Origin: Saccharomyces mikatae IFO 1815
Lineage: Eukaryota > Ascomycota > Saccharomycetes > Saccharomycetales > Saccharomycetaceae
Length of the DNA: 64,000 nt
Assembly: GCF_947241705.1 (NCBI RefSeq)
Contig: NC_079266.1
Span: forward strand, 496,001-560,000
Direction: 5' to 3'
Positions within the stretch are counted from its first letter, which is position 1. Every line of letters begins with the position of its first letter. Made by a program: the position numbers and the translations under genes. Under the pieces are notes generated by a model. It did not search any database and was not told the origin of the DNA. It worked only from the letters and a program-made list of their open reading frames with translations. Shown one piece after another: positions 20,248 to 28,815 of the stretch.

Positions 20248-21408
20248 CTAATCACGCCAGGCTGCATATACCTCATCAGTTCTGAATTTCTGTGTAACGA
20301 TGGTTTCAGAAAATTCTTTCACAATGCCGCCCATTCTATACTCTAGTAGCCCTGCTTGCGCAATCATGACTCCATTATCAATACAAAACCTGTTATCCGT
20401 AGCATGCACCTGTCCATTGGCCCTGTCTTTACACATTTGGGCCATCATTTCTTGTAGTCGCACATTGCAACCTACACCGCCAACGATCAAAACCTGATTG
20501 GAGTTGACGTGAGCCATGGCTCTTTCTGTTATCTCAACAAGCATAGCAAACAAGTTCTCTTGGAGGGAATAACAAAGATCCTCCACAGTTACCCTTTGCT
20601 CACCTGTTTTCTTGTCGAATAAGGTCTTGTTTTTCTTGTTGCCCTTAAACAGATCTTTCGCCAGCAAATCGATGGAAGCCAGGATACCACTCATCGAAAG
20701 GTCCATTCCCTTCACTGTGTATGGAAGTTCCACCAGGTTGTCCTTGTGAGGAGCCTTTTCAGCCAATTGCTCGATGTTGTATCCTGGTGAGGGCTCATTA
20801 GGTATCTTCAGAGTCCTCGCAAATCTATCAAGGCAGTTGCCGATAGCAATATCAAGCGTTTCACCAAAGATTCTGTAACGTTTCTCAGAGTATGCAATAA
20901 CCTGTGTATTACCTCCACTTACGTATAGTACCACAGGGTTCTTGGCTTTGGTGATTTCCCTTCCCATTTCGATGTGGCCTATGCAGTGGTTTACCCCCAC
21001 TAGGGGCACGTCCCACAGCAACGAACATGTTCTGGCAGCAATGACAACTGAATGTAGAGGCGCACCCATCCCGGGGCCCCTAGTGAAGCAGATCACATCG
21101 AGGTCTAATGCCGGGTCTTTGATGTTAGCTTCTGCCAACGCTTGTTTGATTAGCCTTACACACCAATTTCTGTGATGTCTCGCTGTATCACGAGGTAAAA
21201 ATCCCTCCCCGGGAGGAGTCACATATGTGTCTCTGATATTAGAAAGCATCTCCGCCTCACAGTCATATGACAGATCGCTGTTGAAATGCTTAGGCAGAAG
21301 CGGATGCTTAACTATACCCACGCCCAGTTTATTTGCGGACCCTTCAAGTCCGAGCGCAATATAGTAGTTCCTGTTATTTTTTGGTGGGATAGTGTTCAAG
21401 TTGACCAT
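20248..21408 (-). CDS. KAE1: Kae1, KEOPS tRNA threonylcarbamoyltransferase
   Basis: Kae1 is the catalytic subunit of the KEOPS/EKC complex, which with Sua5 makes N6-threonylcarbamoyladenosine at position 37 of ANN-decoding tRNAs; the complex also affects telomeres and transcription. The ATG at 21408 ([11 protein letters not shown]) yields exactly the known 386 residues; upstream ATGs at 21438 and 21456 are in frame but outside the conserved protein. The ASKHA-fold metal site HCIGH is present, as are the nucleotide-binding blocks VSGGNTQVI and [13 protein letters not shown] and the conserved [13 protein letters not shown]. It is highly conserved along its length. A minus-strand tRNA-Asp gene lies upstream. 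Confidence 0.97.
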   Translation of the reverse strand: MVNLNTIPPKNNRNYYIALGLEGSANKLGVGIVKHPLLPKHFNSDLSYDCEAEMLSNIRDTYVTPPGEGFLPRDTARHHRNWCVRLIKQALAEANIKDPALDLDVICFTRGPGMGAPLHSVVIAARTCSLLWDVPLVGVNHCIGHIEMGREITKAKNPVVLYVSGGNTQVIAYSEKRYRIFGETLDIAIGNCLDRFARTLKIPNEPSPGYNIEQLAEKAPHKDNLVELPYTVKGMDLSMSGILASIDLLAKDLFKGNKKNKTLFDKKTGEQRVTVEDLCYSLQENLFAMLVEITERAMAHVNSNQVLIVGGVGCNVRLQEMMAQMCKDRANGQVHATDNRFCIDNGVMIAQAGLLEYRMGGIVKEFSETIVTQKFRTDEVYAAWRD

Positions 21409-21575
21409 TTTACTCTTGAGCGCATTAGAATGAATCATGGAAATTGGTCTTACCAATAAGGTACATTGATATATTCATCGCTGGATGATGCTAAAATGGG
21501 TACTCTCGAACTCATTAGTATGGAGACTCTCGTCACCCGTGTTGGGTGATATCAAAAATCGAAGAGCGAAAAAGC

Positions 21576-21581
21576 AAAAAA
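21576..21581 (-). terminator. Pol III terminator of tRNA-Asp
   Basis: Immediately past the tRNA 3' end the minus strand reads six consecutive T, with a further T-run a few bases on. This is the standard RNA polymerase III stop signal. Confidence 0.85.
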
Positions 21582-21582
21582 T

Positions 21583-21654
21583 CTCCGCGACGGGGAATTG
21601 AACCCCGATCTGGCACGCGACAAGCGCCCATTCTGACCATTAAACTATCACGGA
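21583..21654 (-). tRNA. tD(GUC)K: tRNA-Asp (GUC)
   Basis: Read on the minus strand, the gene is 72 bases from TCCGTGATAG to the discriminator G. It folds as a standard cloverleaf with anticodon GTC in the loop (CTTGTCGCG) and the B box GGTTCAATTCC. No CCA is encoded and no intron is present. The sequence matches the remembered S. cerevisiae tRNA-Asp, and the locus corresponds to the tD(GUC) gene between KAE1 and GAP1. A Ty3 sigma LTR sits 17 bases upstream of its 5' end. Confidence 0.97.
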
Positions 21655-21671
21655 ATATCTTTTGATGACAA

Positions 21672-22018
21672 TGTTGTATTACGGGCTCGAGTAATACCGG
21701 GATGTCTTGACAATCCTAATATACTATCTTAGGGAAGTAACTTATTGTCAAAACGACTTATCAACTTAATTCACGGGATGTTACTTATCCTATATATTAT
21801 ATAAGATATAGTTTATACTAAATAGTGGAAGCGCGGAATCTCGGATCTAACTAATTGTTCAGGTATTTATACATTTGATTAGTTCAGCTCGGAAAAGCAG
21901 AGTTTTACCTTATGTTGTTCAATCTGTTCGTTTCGTTATAAGATTGTTTCATATGTGTTTTATGAACGTTTAGAATGATGTATTGTCATACTGACGTATC
22001 TCATCTTAAGATACAACA
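21672..22018 (-). mobile_element. Ty3 sigma solo LTR with target-site duplication
   Basis: This is a 347-base LTR oriented on the minus strand, running from TGTTGTATCTTAAGATGAG to CCCGTAATACAACA. Both ends match the Ty3 (Metaviridae/gypsy-type) sigma LTR as I recall it. It has 8-base terminal inverted ends (TGTTGTAT/ATACAACA) and is flanked by the 5-base direct repeat GACAA (21667-21671 and 22019-22023). Its edge is 17 bases upstream of the tRNA-Asp 5' end, the position Ty3 chooses through TFIIIB. No internal Ty3 sequence adjoins it, so it is a solo LTR left by LTR-LTR recombination. Intact ends and duplication suggest moderate age. Confidence 0.93.
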
Positions 22019-22187
22019 GACAAGATTTATCTAGCAGGCCTACTTATGCAAGCTTCTCTTTTTATATCTCTAGTCTCGTATTGTAGTTTCTTAGGACACT
22101 ACCATTTGTATCACGGCTCTAGACCGTGTGTCCTTCATTTTCTCCAGAAGTAGCTAGCGAAATACTTGAGTGATTGCTCGTCTTTCA

Positions 22188-22566
22188 TGTTGGAATAAGT
22201 GATTACTACCATACATTTATTCATATAAATTGTTGTAGTTGATGACGAACATTCTTTTACATGATACGAATAATGGTAGGTAAATGAATGCTAACATTCT
22301 TATGGTGATACCAGTTAAATTGGAGCAGGCAAATTTTAATTATAGAATTTACTGCAGTAATAAGGTAATCTATTAATTGTCCAGAACTTAGTATATAAGA
22401 AGATAAGATATAACCAAAATCTTATCATCAATTCTTTAAGTTACGGCGGTACCATTGGTGTTAAAATAACCAATCGGCGTGTGTTTTATACACCTTTCTT
22501 ATATAAACTTAAAAAAGAATGACTTATTCTTAATTACTACAACTTACTAAACAGCTGATTATCAAC
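22188..22566 (+). mobile_element. LTR-like relic, probably Ty1/copia group (Ty4 tau or Tsu4-like)
   Basis: The segment opens with TGTTGGAATA, the terminal motif shared by Ty1, Ty2 and Ty4 LTRs, and closes with TATCAACA about 379 bases later. An alternative closing CA is at 22553. The length is close to that of the Ty4 tau LTR (about 370). The internal sequence does not resemble the delta sequence I remember, and I cannot confirm the family from memory. No target-site duplication is visible, so it appears old. The boundaries are approximate. Confidence 0.4.
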
Positions 22567-22690
22567 AGTATGACATCCAGTTCCAATCATGGCAGATGAT
22601 GTCAGGAGTGGTGCCCATCACTACTTTAAACAAGATACAAGTAACTGCGTAAAGGGAATCGCCACCGACATCAGACCTGAAAGAATACTC

Positions 22691-22800
22691 TGTTGGAATA
22701 AGAACCAAATATTGTCTATCGATTATTACTAGCCTTTAGCATATATATGATGCAGATGTAGCTATACCAGAGACAGAGTCTAACAGGTAATCGATGAATT
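22691..22800 (+). mobile_element. Degraded Ty1/Ty2 delta LTR fragment (5' part)
   Basis: The fragment begins with TGTTGGAATAAGAACCAAAT and continues with a diverged version of the delta 5' region (CTATCATCTACTAACTAG in the family), fading into unrecognisable sequence after about 100 bases. It is an old fossil without a visible 3' end or duplication. Confidence 0.45.
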
Positions 22801-22860
22801 CTTTTATATATTATAAAGCAGTATCAAGTCTAATGCCTAAGAGAACGGTTAGTAGCACAC

Positions 22861-22990
22861 TATTTTGGGCAAGATTCCAGTATCGTCTATTGACTAGTAA
22901 TCAGGATACTAATGTACTATTATATATGGCGTTCGAAAATGAAATATTTGGTCAGAAAAAGCTGCAGCTTATTACTGTTGGACATAATAC
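22861..22990 (+). mobile_element. Second degraded delta LTR fragment
   Basis: The stretch from about 22868 (CCAGTATCGTCTATTGACTA, then a diverged ACTATTATATATGGCGTTCG) aligns well by eye with bases of about 10-75 of a Ty1 delta. The 5' boundary near 22861 and the 3' boundary are vague. It is an old relic in the same orientation as the fragment at 22691 and the delta at 26566. Confidence 0.5.
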
Positions 22991-23498
22991 AGGAAAAACA
23001 ACCACTATTCAAACTAGAGACTCATTTCATTGCCCAGCTGGAAGATATTCGATGTAGCTGCGGGTAAACTGTCATACTTACCCTGTGCGGCTGCATTACT
23101 GCACAATTAACCTAGGAAACTTGATTAGATTAATTACGCATAGCTTTCTGTCTCTTTGCCGTTCGAAACCAAGATTTAACACTATCAAACATTATCAGCT
23201 CATGTCTACTCCATCAAATGTCGCACTCCTGTTTACGTAACCTACAACAATAGATTAGCCTTGAAATAAGTGTGACAAGAACAATATGCCGTACCTCTAT
23301 CGGATGCGCTATGAGTATGCTGTGTAAATCGACCTGACATTAGGCAAAAGGAGAATACGGACCTGTGTTGTCTCCTTCAGCGACAAACTTTCATTCCACT
23401 GGTCCGCTGATTAATTTTCACTGATCCTATGGGAATCATGGTTGTCTTTTTTGTCATGATAGTTGTCTTTAGACACTTTTTTTTCCTTCAGCCGATCT

Positions 23499-23779
23499 CT
23501 TATCTGCCCAGTATTGCCGTAATCAGTGACTATGACTCCTGGTGAAAGCTCTTTGGTGCCGTACCGCTATCAGGCAGCATCACTAATCTACACCATTAAC
23601 TGTTGGTAGCAACATCGCATTGCCCATATCCCTCGAGTAAGATAAGCGGGTACTTGATCCGGTAGTTGATAAGATTTTTAGTATAATGCCCAGTATGTAT
23701 TCTTTCAATTATGTCCGATTAGCTTATATCCTGGAGTAACCGGCAATCCACCTCCTTATAGTAGATTAAATATGATAAG
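23499..23779 (+). promoter_or_regulatory. GAP1 upstream GATAAG cluster
   Basis: Four GATA-factor sites are seen: CTTATC at 23499, GATAAG at 23641, GATAAG at 23668 and GATAAG at 23774. Gln3 and Gat1 activate GAP1 on poor nitrogen sources through such sites, and Dal80 and Gzf3 repress it. The spacing 240-520 bases before the ATG suits an upstream activating region. Binding is inferred from the motifs. Confidence 0.75.
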
Positions 23780-23834
23780 CTCAAAGTTGGGGTAGCATCA
23801 TTCTTACCATTCAATTTCTGCCTTCGATGTGACA

Positions 23835-23840
23835 TATAAA
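23835..23840 (+). promoter_or_regulatory. Probable GAP1 TATA box
   Basis: TATAAA lies about 180 bases before the GAP1 ATG and 55 bases after the last GATAAG site. That is a usual position for a regulated yeast TATA box. A second TATATAAA lies directly before the ATG and is too close to serve. Confidence 0.5.
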
Positions 23841-24015
23841 GCTGAAAGTGAAACTTGAGCAGGTTGATATTCATGTTTTCATGGTTGCTTATTTAAGTCA
23901 GTTTTCACTTCGTTGTATTGAAAACCTTCTGTTCTTCTTGTCCTCAGTAAAAGCAAAGTAAAATAGAATAGATTAAAAAAAAGTAGTATTACTAATAAAA
24001 CAAGGGTATATAAAA

Positions 24016-25824
24016 ATGAGTAATACTTCATCGTACGAGAAGAATAATCCAGAAAATTTGAAGTACAATGGTATTACCATAGATTCTGAATTTTTAACTC
24101 AGGAACCAATAACCATTCCTTCAAATGGGTCCGCAGCTTCCGCAGAGGAAGCAGGTTCAGGATCTAAGTGGCAGGATTTTAAAGATTCGTTTAAGAGGGT
24201 AGAACCTATTGCTGTTGATCCTAATCTTACGGAGGCTGAAAAGGTGGCAATTGTCACTGCACAAACTCCATTGAAGCACCACTTGAAAAATAGACATTTG
24301 CAAATGATTGCCATCGGTGGTGCCATCGGTACTGGTCTGCTGGTTGGGTCAGGTACCGCGCTAAGAACAGGTGGTCCCGCCTCTCTGTTGATTGGATGGG
24401 GGTCTACAGGTACCATGATTTACGCTATGGTTATGGCTCTGGGTGAGTTAGCTGTGATTTTCCCGATTTCCGGTGGGTTTACAACGTATGCTACTAGATT
24501 TATTGATGAATCCTTTGGTTATGCTAATAACTTCAATTATATGTTACAATGGTTGGTTGTGCTGCCCTTGGAAATTGTTTCTGCATCCATTACTGTAAAT
24601 TTCTGGGGTACGGATCCAAAATATAGAGATGGGTTTGTCGCACTCTTTTGGGTGGTAATTGTTATTATCAATATGTTTGGTGTGAAAGGTTATGGTGAAG
24701 CAGAATTTGTTTTTTCATTCATTAAGGTCATCACTGTGGTAGGGTTCATTATTTTAGGTATTATTCTAAATTGTGGTGGTGGGCCAGAAGGTGGTTATAT
24801 TGGTGGTAAGTACTGGCATGATCCTGGTGCCTTTGCTGGTGACACCCCTGGTGCTAAATTTAAAGGTGTTTGTTCCGTTTTCGTTACTTCTGCCTTTTCT
24901 TTTGCTGGTTCAGAATTGGTTGGTCTTGCCGCCAGTGAATCTGTAGAACCAAGAAAATCCGTTCCTAAGGCTGCTAAGCAAGTTTTCTGGAGAATCACCT
25001 TATTTTATATTCTGTCACTATTAATGATCGGTCTTCTTGTCCCATACAACGATAAAAATTTGATCGGCGCCTCTTCTGTGGATGCTGCTGCTTCACCTTT
25101 CGTCATCGCAATTAAAACTCACGGTATTAAAGGTTTGCCAAGTGTTGTTAACGTGGTTATCCTAATTGCTGTGTTATCTGTTGGTAATTCTGCCATATAT
25201 GCATGCTCCAGAACAATGGTTGCTCTAGCTGAACAACGATTCCTACCACAAATCTTCGCCTATGTCGACCGTAAGGGTAGACCATTAGTAGGGATTGGCG
25301 TTACCTCTGCATTCGGTCTTATTGCGTTTGTCGCCGCCTCTAAAAAGGAAGGCGACGTCTTCAACTGGTTACTTGCCTTATCTGGGTTGTCATCCCTTTT
25401 CACATGGGGTGGTATTTGTATTTGTCACATCCGTTTCAGAAAGGCGTTGACCGCCCAAGGTAGAGACCTGGATGAGCTGTCTTTCAAATCTCCTACAGGT
25501 GTTTGGGGGTCCTACTGGGGTTTGTTTATGGTTGTTATTATGTTCATTGCCCAATTCTACGTTGCTTTATTCCCCGTAGGTGGTTCTCCAAGCGCAGAGG
25601 GTTTCTTTGAAGCTTATCTGTCCTTCCCACTTGTCATGGCTATGTATATCGGACACAAAATCTACAAGAGAAACTGGAAGTTTTTCATTCCCGCAGAAGA
25701 AATGGACATTGATACTGGTAGAAGGGAAGTCGATTTGGAGCTGTTAAAACAAGAAATTGCAGAAGAAAAGGCAATTATGGCCACCAAACCAAGATGGTAC
25801 AGAATCTGGAATTTCTGGTGTTGA
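24016..25824 (+). CDS. GAP1: Gap1, general amino acid permease
   Basis: Gap1 is a plasma-membrane proton symporter that takes up all natural amino acids when nitrogen is poor, and also acts as an amino-acid transceptor. It has 602 residues, the known length. The N-terminal cytosolic tail keeps Lys9 and Lys16, the ubiquitination sites used by Rsp5. Twelve membrane segments start near residue 95 (MIAIGGAIGTGLLVGSG, the APC-family signature loop). The conserved FAGSELVGLAASES motif lies near residue 300. The C-terminal cytosolic tail ends in the conserved WYRIWNFWC. Transcription is expected to follow the GATA sites upstream. The gene is bracketed by tRNA genes and LTR remains. Confidence 0.98.
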   Translation: MSNTSSYEKNNPENLKYNGITIDSEFLTQEPITIPSNGSAASAEEAGSGSKWQDFKDSFKRVEPIAVDPNLTEAEKVAIVTAQTPLKHHLKNRHLQMIAIGGAIGTGLLVGSGTALRTGGPASLLIGWGSTGTMIYAMVMALGELAVIFPISGGFTTYATRFIDESFGYANNFNYMLQWLVVLPLEIVSASITVNFWGTDPKYRDGFVALFWVVIVIINMFGVKGYGEAEFVFSFIKVITVVGFIILGIILNCGGGPEGGYIGGKYWHDPGAFAGDTPGAKFKGVCSVFVTSAFSFAGSELVGLAASESVEPRKSVPKAAKQVFWRITLFYILSLLMIGLLVPYNDKNLIGASSVDAAASPFVIAIKTHGIKGLPSVVNVVILIAVLSVGNSAIYACSRTMVALAEQRFLPQIFAYVDRKGRPLVGIGVTSAFGLIAFVAASKKEGDVFNWLLALSGLSSLFTWGGICICHIRFRKALTAQGRDLDELSFKSPTGVWGSYWGLFMVVIMFIAQFYVALFPVGGSPSAEGFFEAYLSFPLVMAMYIGHKIYKRNWKFFIPAEEMDIDTGRREVDLELLKQEIAEEKAIMATKPRWYRIWNFWC

Positions 25825-26989
25825 TCAAGGCCGGTACAACGACTTTATATTTCTTAAATAATTAAAACTAGAGAACAAACGGGAAACTGTGTATGAACTT
25901 GATGCCCCAAAGAAAAAAAAGACTTCATTAATGAAGCATACTTTACTATCTCTTTTTTTACGTTGTCTAGTATTTATTCATGTTTCTTCGGTAAAAATAG
26001 CAATTTGGAAAAAAGCCGAGGTGATTTCTTAGAGAGTTTTTTTTAATAACAAACCAATTGATTAATACAATTTCTCGGCTTTCGGCTTGATCTCTCGATG
26101 CTTTTCTTTGATTAATTTGGTACCAGTTTTGTTTTAATCTCAAAGTGTCCCCTCTTCCCCTTCTGCGCTTATTAAAACTTGAGGATCCGGAGTTTCCTTT
26201 TTGACTCGTCACCCCGATAATTAAGCTTTGGAGTTTCACTGCTTTCAGGCATTTTCCTTTAATCAGAGAAAGTTATAGTGCAATTACAAAAAAAAAAGCT
26301 AAATCATAATAAACTTTTTATTGCGGCTTCGCCCTTTTCCTTATAGGGAAATCTGCTCTAATGATCTGGATGTAAGCATTTAACATTAGCAATTACAAAG
26401 GGGTGAACGGAGAAAGGGGTGATTGAACAACCGAAAGAGGTTGGAGGATTAGGAACGGCAGGTTAAAACGTCAGATAATTTCTCCAGCTCCGTTTGATGT
26501 TATGCCACATTCTTGGTATGGCTGTACAATTTCCAATGGTAAAGTTCTTTTTGAATTGTCGAACTTGTTGGAAAATGGACCAACTATGGTCTACTGATTA
26601 CTGACTAGTATCCATATTATTTTCATGAGAGGAGAGACACAAGGATTGACAATGAATAAAAAGAAGAAATAAGCATATTATTATGTAGAATTATTGATCA
26701 AATTATGTGGATTCCTATATTCTCAAGGAGAATTTCTAGTATATTACGTCCCCTCAACAATATTGCCTTTATCAACAGTATGGAACTTCCCAATCTCTCA
26801 TCAGCATATATGAATATGTTTCCTTAATACGGGGCTAACATTCAGTTTGTTATTATTACTGCATTGAGTAGAGAGTCTAAGTTCGTTTCAAGCGGGGTTA
26901 GCGATTACGCTTTTGAGTAATTGCTAATGTTTCATCTACAACATAGTCGTTACTACTAACGCGTCCTACACAACTTCAACATAGATATC
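25825..26989. other. GAP1-tRNA-Ala intergenic region
   Basis: About 1.16 kb hold the GAP1 3' end, a decayed delta LTR (26566-26795), a 15-base inverted repeat flanking that LTR (26382-26396 and 26917-26931) and a short hairpin at 26898-26927. A 90-codon minus-strand open frame (25967-26239) shows no family features. S. cerevisiae has an origin (ARS1116) in this neighbourhood. I see only a one-mismatch ARS-like match at about 25957-25967 and do not call an origin. Confidence 0.55.
26566..26795 (+). mobile_element. Degraded Ty1/Ty2 delta LTR upstream of tRNA-Ala
   Basis: The element opens with a diverged TGTTGGAA...CAACTATGGTCTACT start. It continues with recognisable delta blocks (CACAAGGATTGACAATGA; TGTGGATTCCTATATTC; GAGAATTTCTAGTATATTA; ATTGCCTTTATCAACAGTAT) and closes near CTTCCCAAT. 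It is about 230 bases long against roughly 334 for a full delta, so it is an old incomplete solo LTR of the Ty1/copia group. It lies about 195 bases upstream of the tRNA-Ala gene, inside the window where Ty1 normally inserts. The 3' boundary is approximate. Confidence 0.8.
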
Positions 26990-27062
26990 GGGCGTGTGGC
27001 GTAGTCGGTAGCGCGCTCCCTTAGCATGGGAGAGGTCTCCGGTTCGATTCCGGACTCGTCCA
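26990..27062 (+). tRNA. tA(AGC)K: tRNA-Ala (AGC)
   Basis: The gene is 73 bases, from GGGCGTGTGGCGTAGTCGG to the discriminator A. The anticodon AGC sits in the loop CTTAGCATG and is read as IGC after deamination. The B box is GGTTCGATTCC. There is no intron and no encoded CCA. T-runs at 27067-27070 and 27072-27078 provide the Pol III stop. Sequence and location match the yeast tA(AGC) gene just past GAP1. Confidence 0.97.
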
Positions 27063-27071
27063 CAAGTTTTG

Positions 27072-27078
27072 TTTTTTT
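27072..27078 (+). terminator. Pol III terminator of tRNA-Ala
   Basis: Seven consecutive T follow a shorter four-T run, 10 bases past the tRNA 3' end. This is a typical RNA polymerase III terminator. Confidence 0.85.
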
Positions 27079-27193
27079 ACGCTTTCTATTCTCCCGAGTA
27101 TAAACTCTATTCTAATTTTTTCTTTGCCTTTTCTCCCATATTTTTTTTGAACTAAAGCCAAAACCAAAAGAGAGCTCTACCACGGGCATCGAT

Positions 27194-27949
27194 ATGAGTG
27201 GTGACGATTACTTGACCAGCGATGATGACAATGACGTTGAAAAGAGTTACGCAAGGCCCATCTTTTTGAGAAAACGTAAGGGTGAACACCACGCTAAAAC
27301 TAGCGGAGACGAAGAAGAAGACCACCACCCATGGGTTAGGTCCGTAAACCTACCGCAGCCCCAAAACAAAGACACGCAAAATACCACTATACGGCTGGTA
27401 CCGATGACGATGGACAGGCCGAAGTGCCAACGCAGAAAAAAGAAAAGAAAAATCACTAGCACAATTAGTCATGACACTGCGCTTTTCGAGTACGGTGAAA
27501 GCATAGCAGGTTACAAGTGCGTCATGACCGAGAGCCAGAAAACACGCCTGAAACAAAGAGATGAAAACAAAAGTACTAGTGAAAGCGAAGTGGACGTTTT
27601 CGCCTTTGACCAGTCAGAAGACCCAGAAGTTAAAGTCGAAACCGAAGAAAATTACGTGAGAGCCATCCGGCAATACTGGCACATGTCCAAAGGAGATCCG
27701 GCCATCTTGCCGCTGCCAGACGCGCCTACAATGAGCGATGTTAGCTTTGATACGATCAACGAACACAACGTAGAACAATTCTACACATTGAGCAGTGCGT
27801 TGATGGGAGCAAAACGTCTAGACCTGATCCGCCGCGATAGAATCCGGTGGCACCCGGACAAGCACCGTTATCATAAACCGAAAGTTACAAAACTGTTTCA
27901 AGCCATCAATGGCCTGTGGGAGCAAGAAAAGAGGAAGAAACAGGAATAA
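27194..27949 (+). CDS. Conserved protein of unknown function, YKR041W
   Basis: The 251-residue product is highly charged. An acidic N-terminus (MSGDDYLTSDDDNDVEK) is followed by a basic tract at about 77-90 (KCQRRKKKRKI) that could be a nuclear localisation signal, then a middle acidic region. The C-terminal 70 residues look folded: LMGAKRLDLIRRDRIRWHPDK, then VTKLFQAINGLWEQEK. The RWHPDK element resembles the HPD of J-domains and the C-terminal block of NFKBIL1-like proteins, but the rest of a J-domain is absent. It corresponds by position and sequence to S. cerevisiae YKR041W, which has no established function and is reported at the mitotic spindle and in the nucleus. The ATG at 27194 is the only sensible start. 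It lies just after the tRNA-Ala gene. Confidence 0.9.
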   Translation: MSGDDYLTSDDDNDVEKSYARPIFLRKRKGEHHAKTSGDEEEDHHPWVRSVNLPQPQNKDTQNTTIRLVPMTMDRPKCQRRKKKRKITSTISHDTALFEYGESIAGYKCVMTESQKTRLKQRDENKSTSESEVDVFAFDQSEDPEVKVETEENYVRAIRQYWHMSKGDPAILPLPDAPTMSDVSFDTINEHNVEQFYTLSSALMGAKRLDLIRRDRIRWHPDKHRYHKPKVTKLFQAINGLWEQEKRKKQE

Positions 27950-28528
27950 GAAATCAGAACTAGACCCGAAGCAGCCGGGGTCTAGGCCCTTCAATGTGCT
28001 GGAATACACAGCGTGCCTGGTGCCTGGTGCCTGGATCTCAAGCCCGCGGCGCCGAACAAACTCTTTCTTTTCCAGATCAGGAAACGTAATGGGGTTTACA
28101 AAAAGAAACGTGGGTGTGGTGTTGACGTTTTACCACTTTTGGCCAAGAAGGTCTCTCTGCACGGCCCGGCCCGGATCGTGCGGAAAAGAAAAAAAAAAGG
28201 CAGTAAAGAAACAATTTTTTCCATTTTTTCGCCTTTGTTTCTCCTGATTCGGGTATATAAGTGAATAGCATAATATATGTTTCGTTCTCGAGACCTCGGC
28301 GTCTCCCAGATCAAAGCTCTACACAGACTAATAAACTGCATACTTACACTCCTTTTATCGGCAACTAAGAAGAAAAAAAAAGTACGACCGCACAACCTCT
28401 AGTGTATTCATTCCTTAACCTTCATTTATTTTTTATTCATTCATTCATTTTTATTTGAATATAACCAACTACTAGTCCTTCCTTTAAAGTAAATTATACT
28501 CCCTCGATTTTTTTATAAAGATAACATA
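27950..28528. other. YKR041W-UTH1 intergenic region (UTH1 promoter)
   Basis: The left half is unusually GC-rich for yeast (CCCGCGGCGCC, CGGCCCGGCCCGG) and includes three perfect tandem copies of GTGCCTG at 28013-28033. The right half is T-rich with ATTC repeats near 28437-28450. TATATAA at 28254-28260 is a plausible TATA box for UTH1. Overlapping short open frames on both strands here do not resemble proteins. Confidence 0.6.
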
Positions 28529-28784
28529 ATGAAATTGTCTGCCCTATTAGCTTTATCAGCCTCCAGCGTGGTTTTAGCAGCCCCAGCTGTCCACCATAGC
28601 GACAATCACCATCACAACGACAAGCGTGCCGTTGTGACCGTTACTCAGTACGTCAACGCGGACGGCGCTGTTGTTATTCCAGCGGCAACCTCTGCTACTT
28701 CTGCCGCTAGCAACGGCAAGGTCGAGTCTGTAGCAGCAGCCACCACCACTTTGTCTGCCACGGCTGCAACTACATCTGCAGCAG

Positions 28785-28815
<31 letters not shown>

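Larger units (their letters stand above)
22024..24015. other. Long KAE1-GAP1 intergenic region
   Basis: Nearly 2 kb upstream of GAP1 contain no supportable gene. The left part (to about 23000) is a patchwork of decayed LTR sequence described separately. From about 23050 to 23450 I see only unassigned unique sequence, and 23490-24015 carries the GAP1 control elements. An 87-codon open frame at 22794-23057 runs across LTR remains and is rejected as a gene. Confidence 0.6.

Noticed and set aside
22794-23057. 87-codon plus-strand open frame upstream of GAP1
   Set aside because: It runs through degraded delta LTR sequence and shows no domain, signal or protein-like composition; it is a chance frame.
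25967-26239. 90-codon minus-strand frame downstream of GAP1
   Set aside because: Basic low-complexity composition with no recognisable features; lies in a non-coding interval rich in T-runs.
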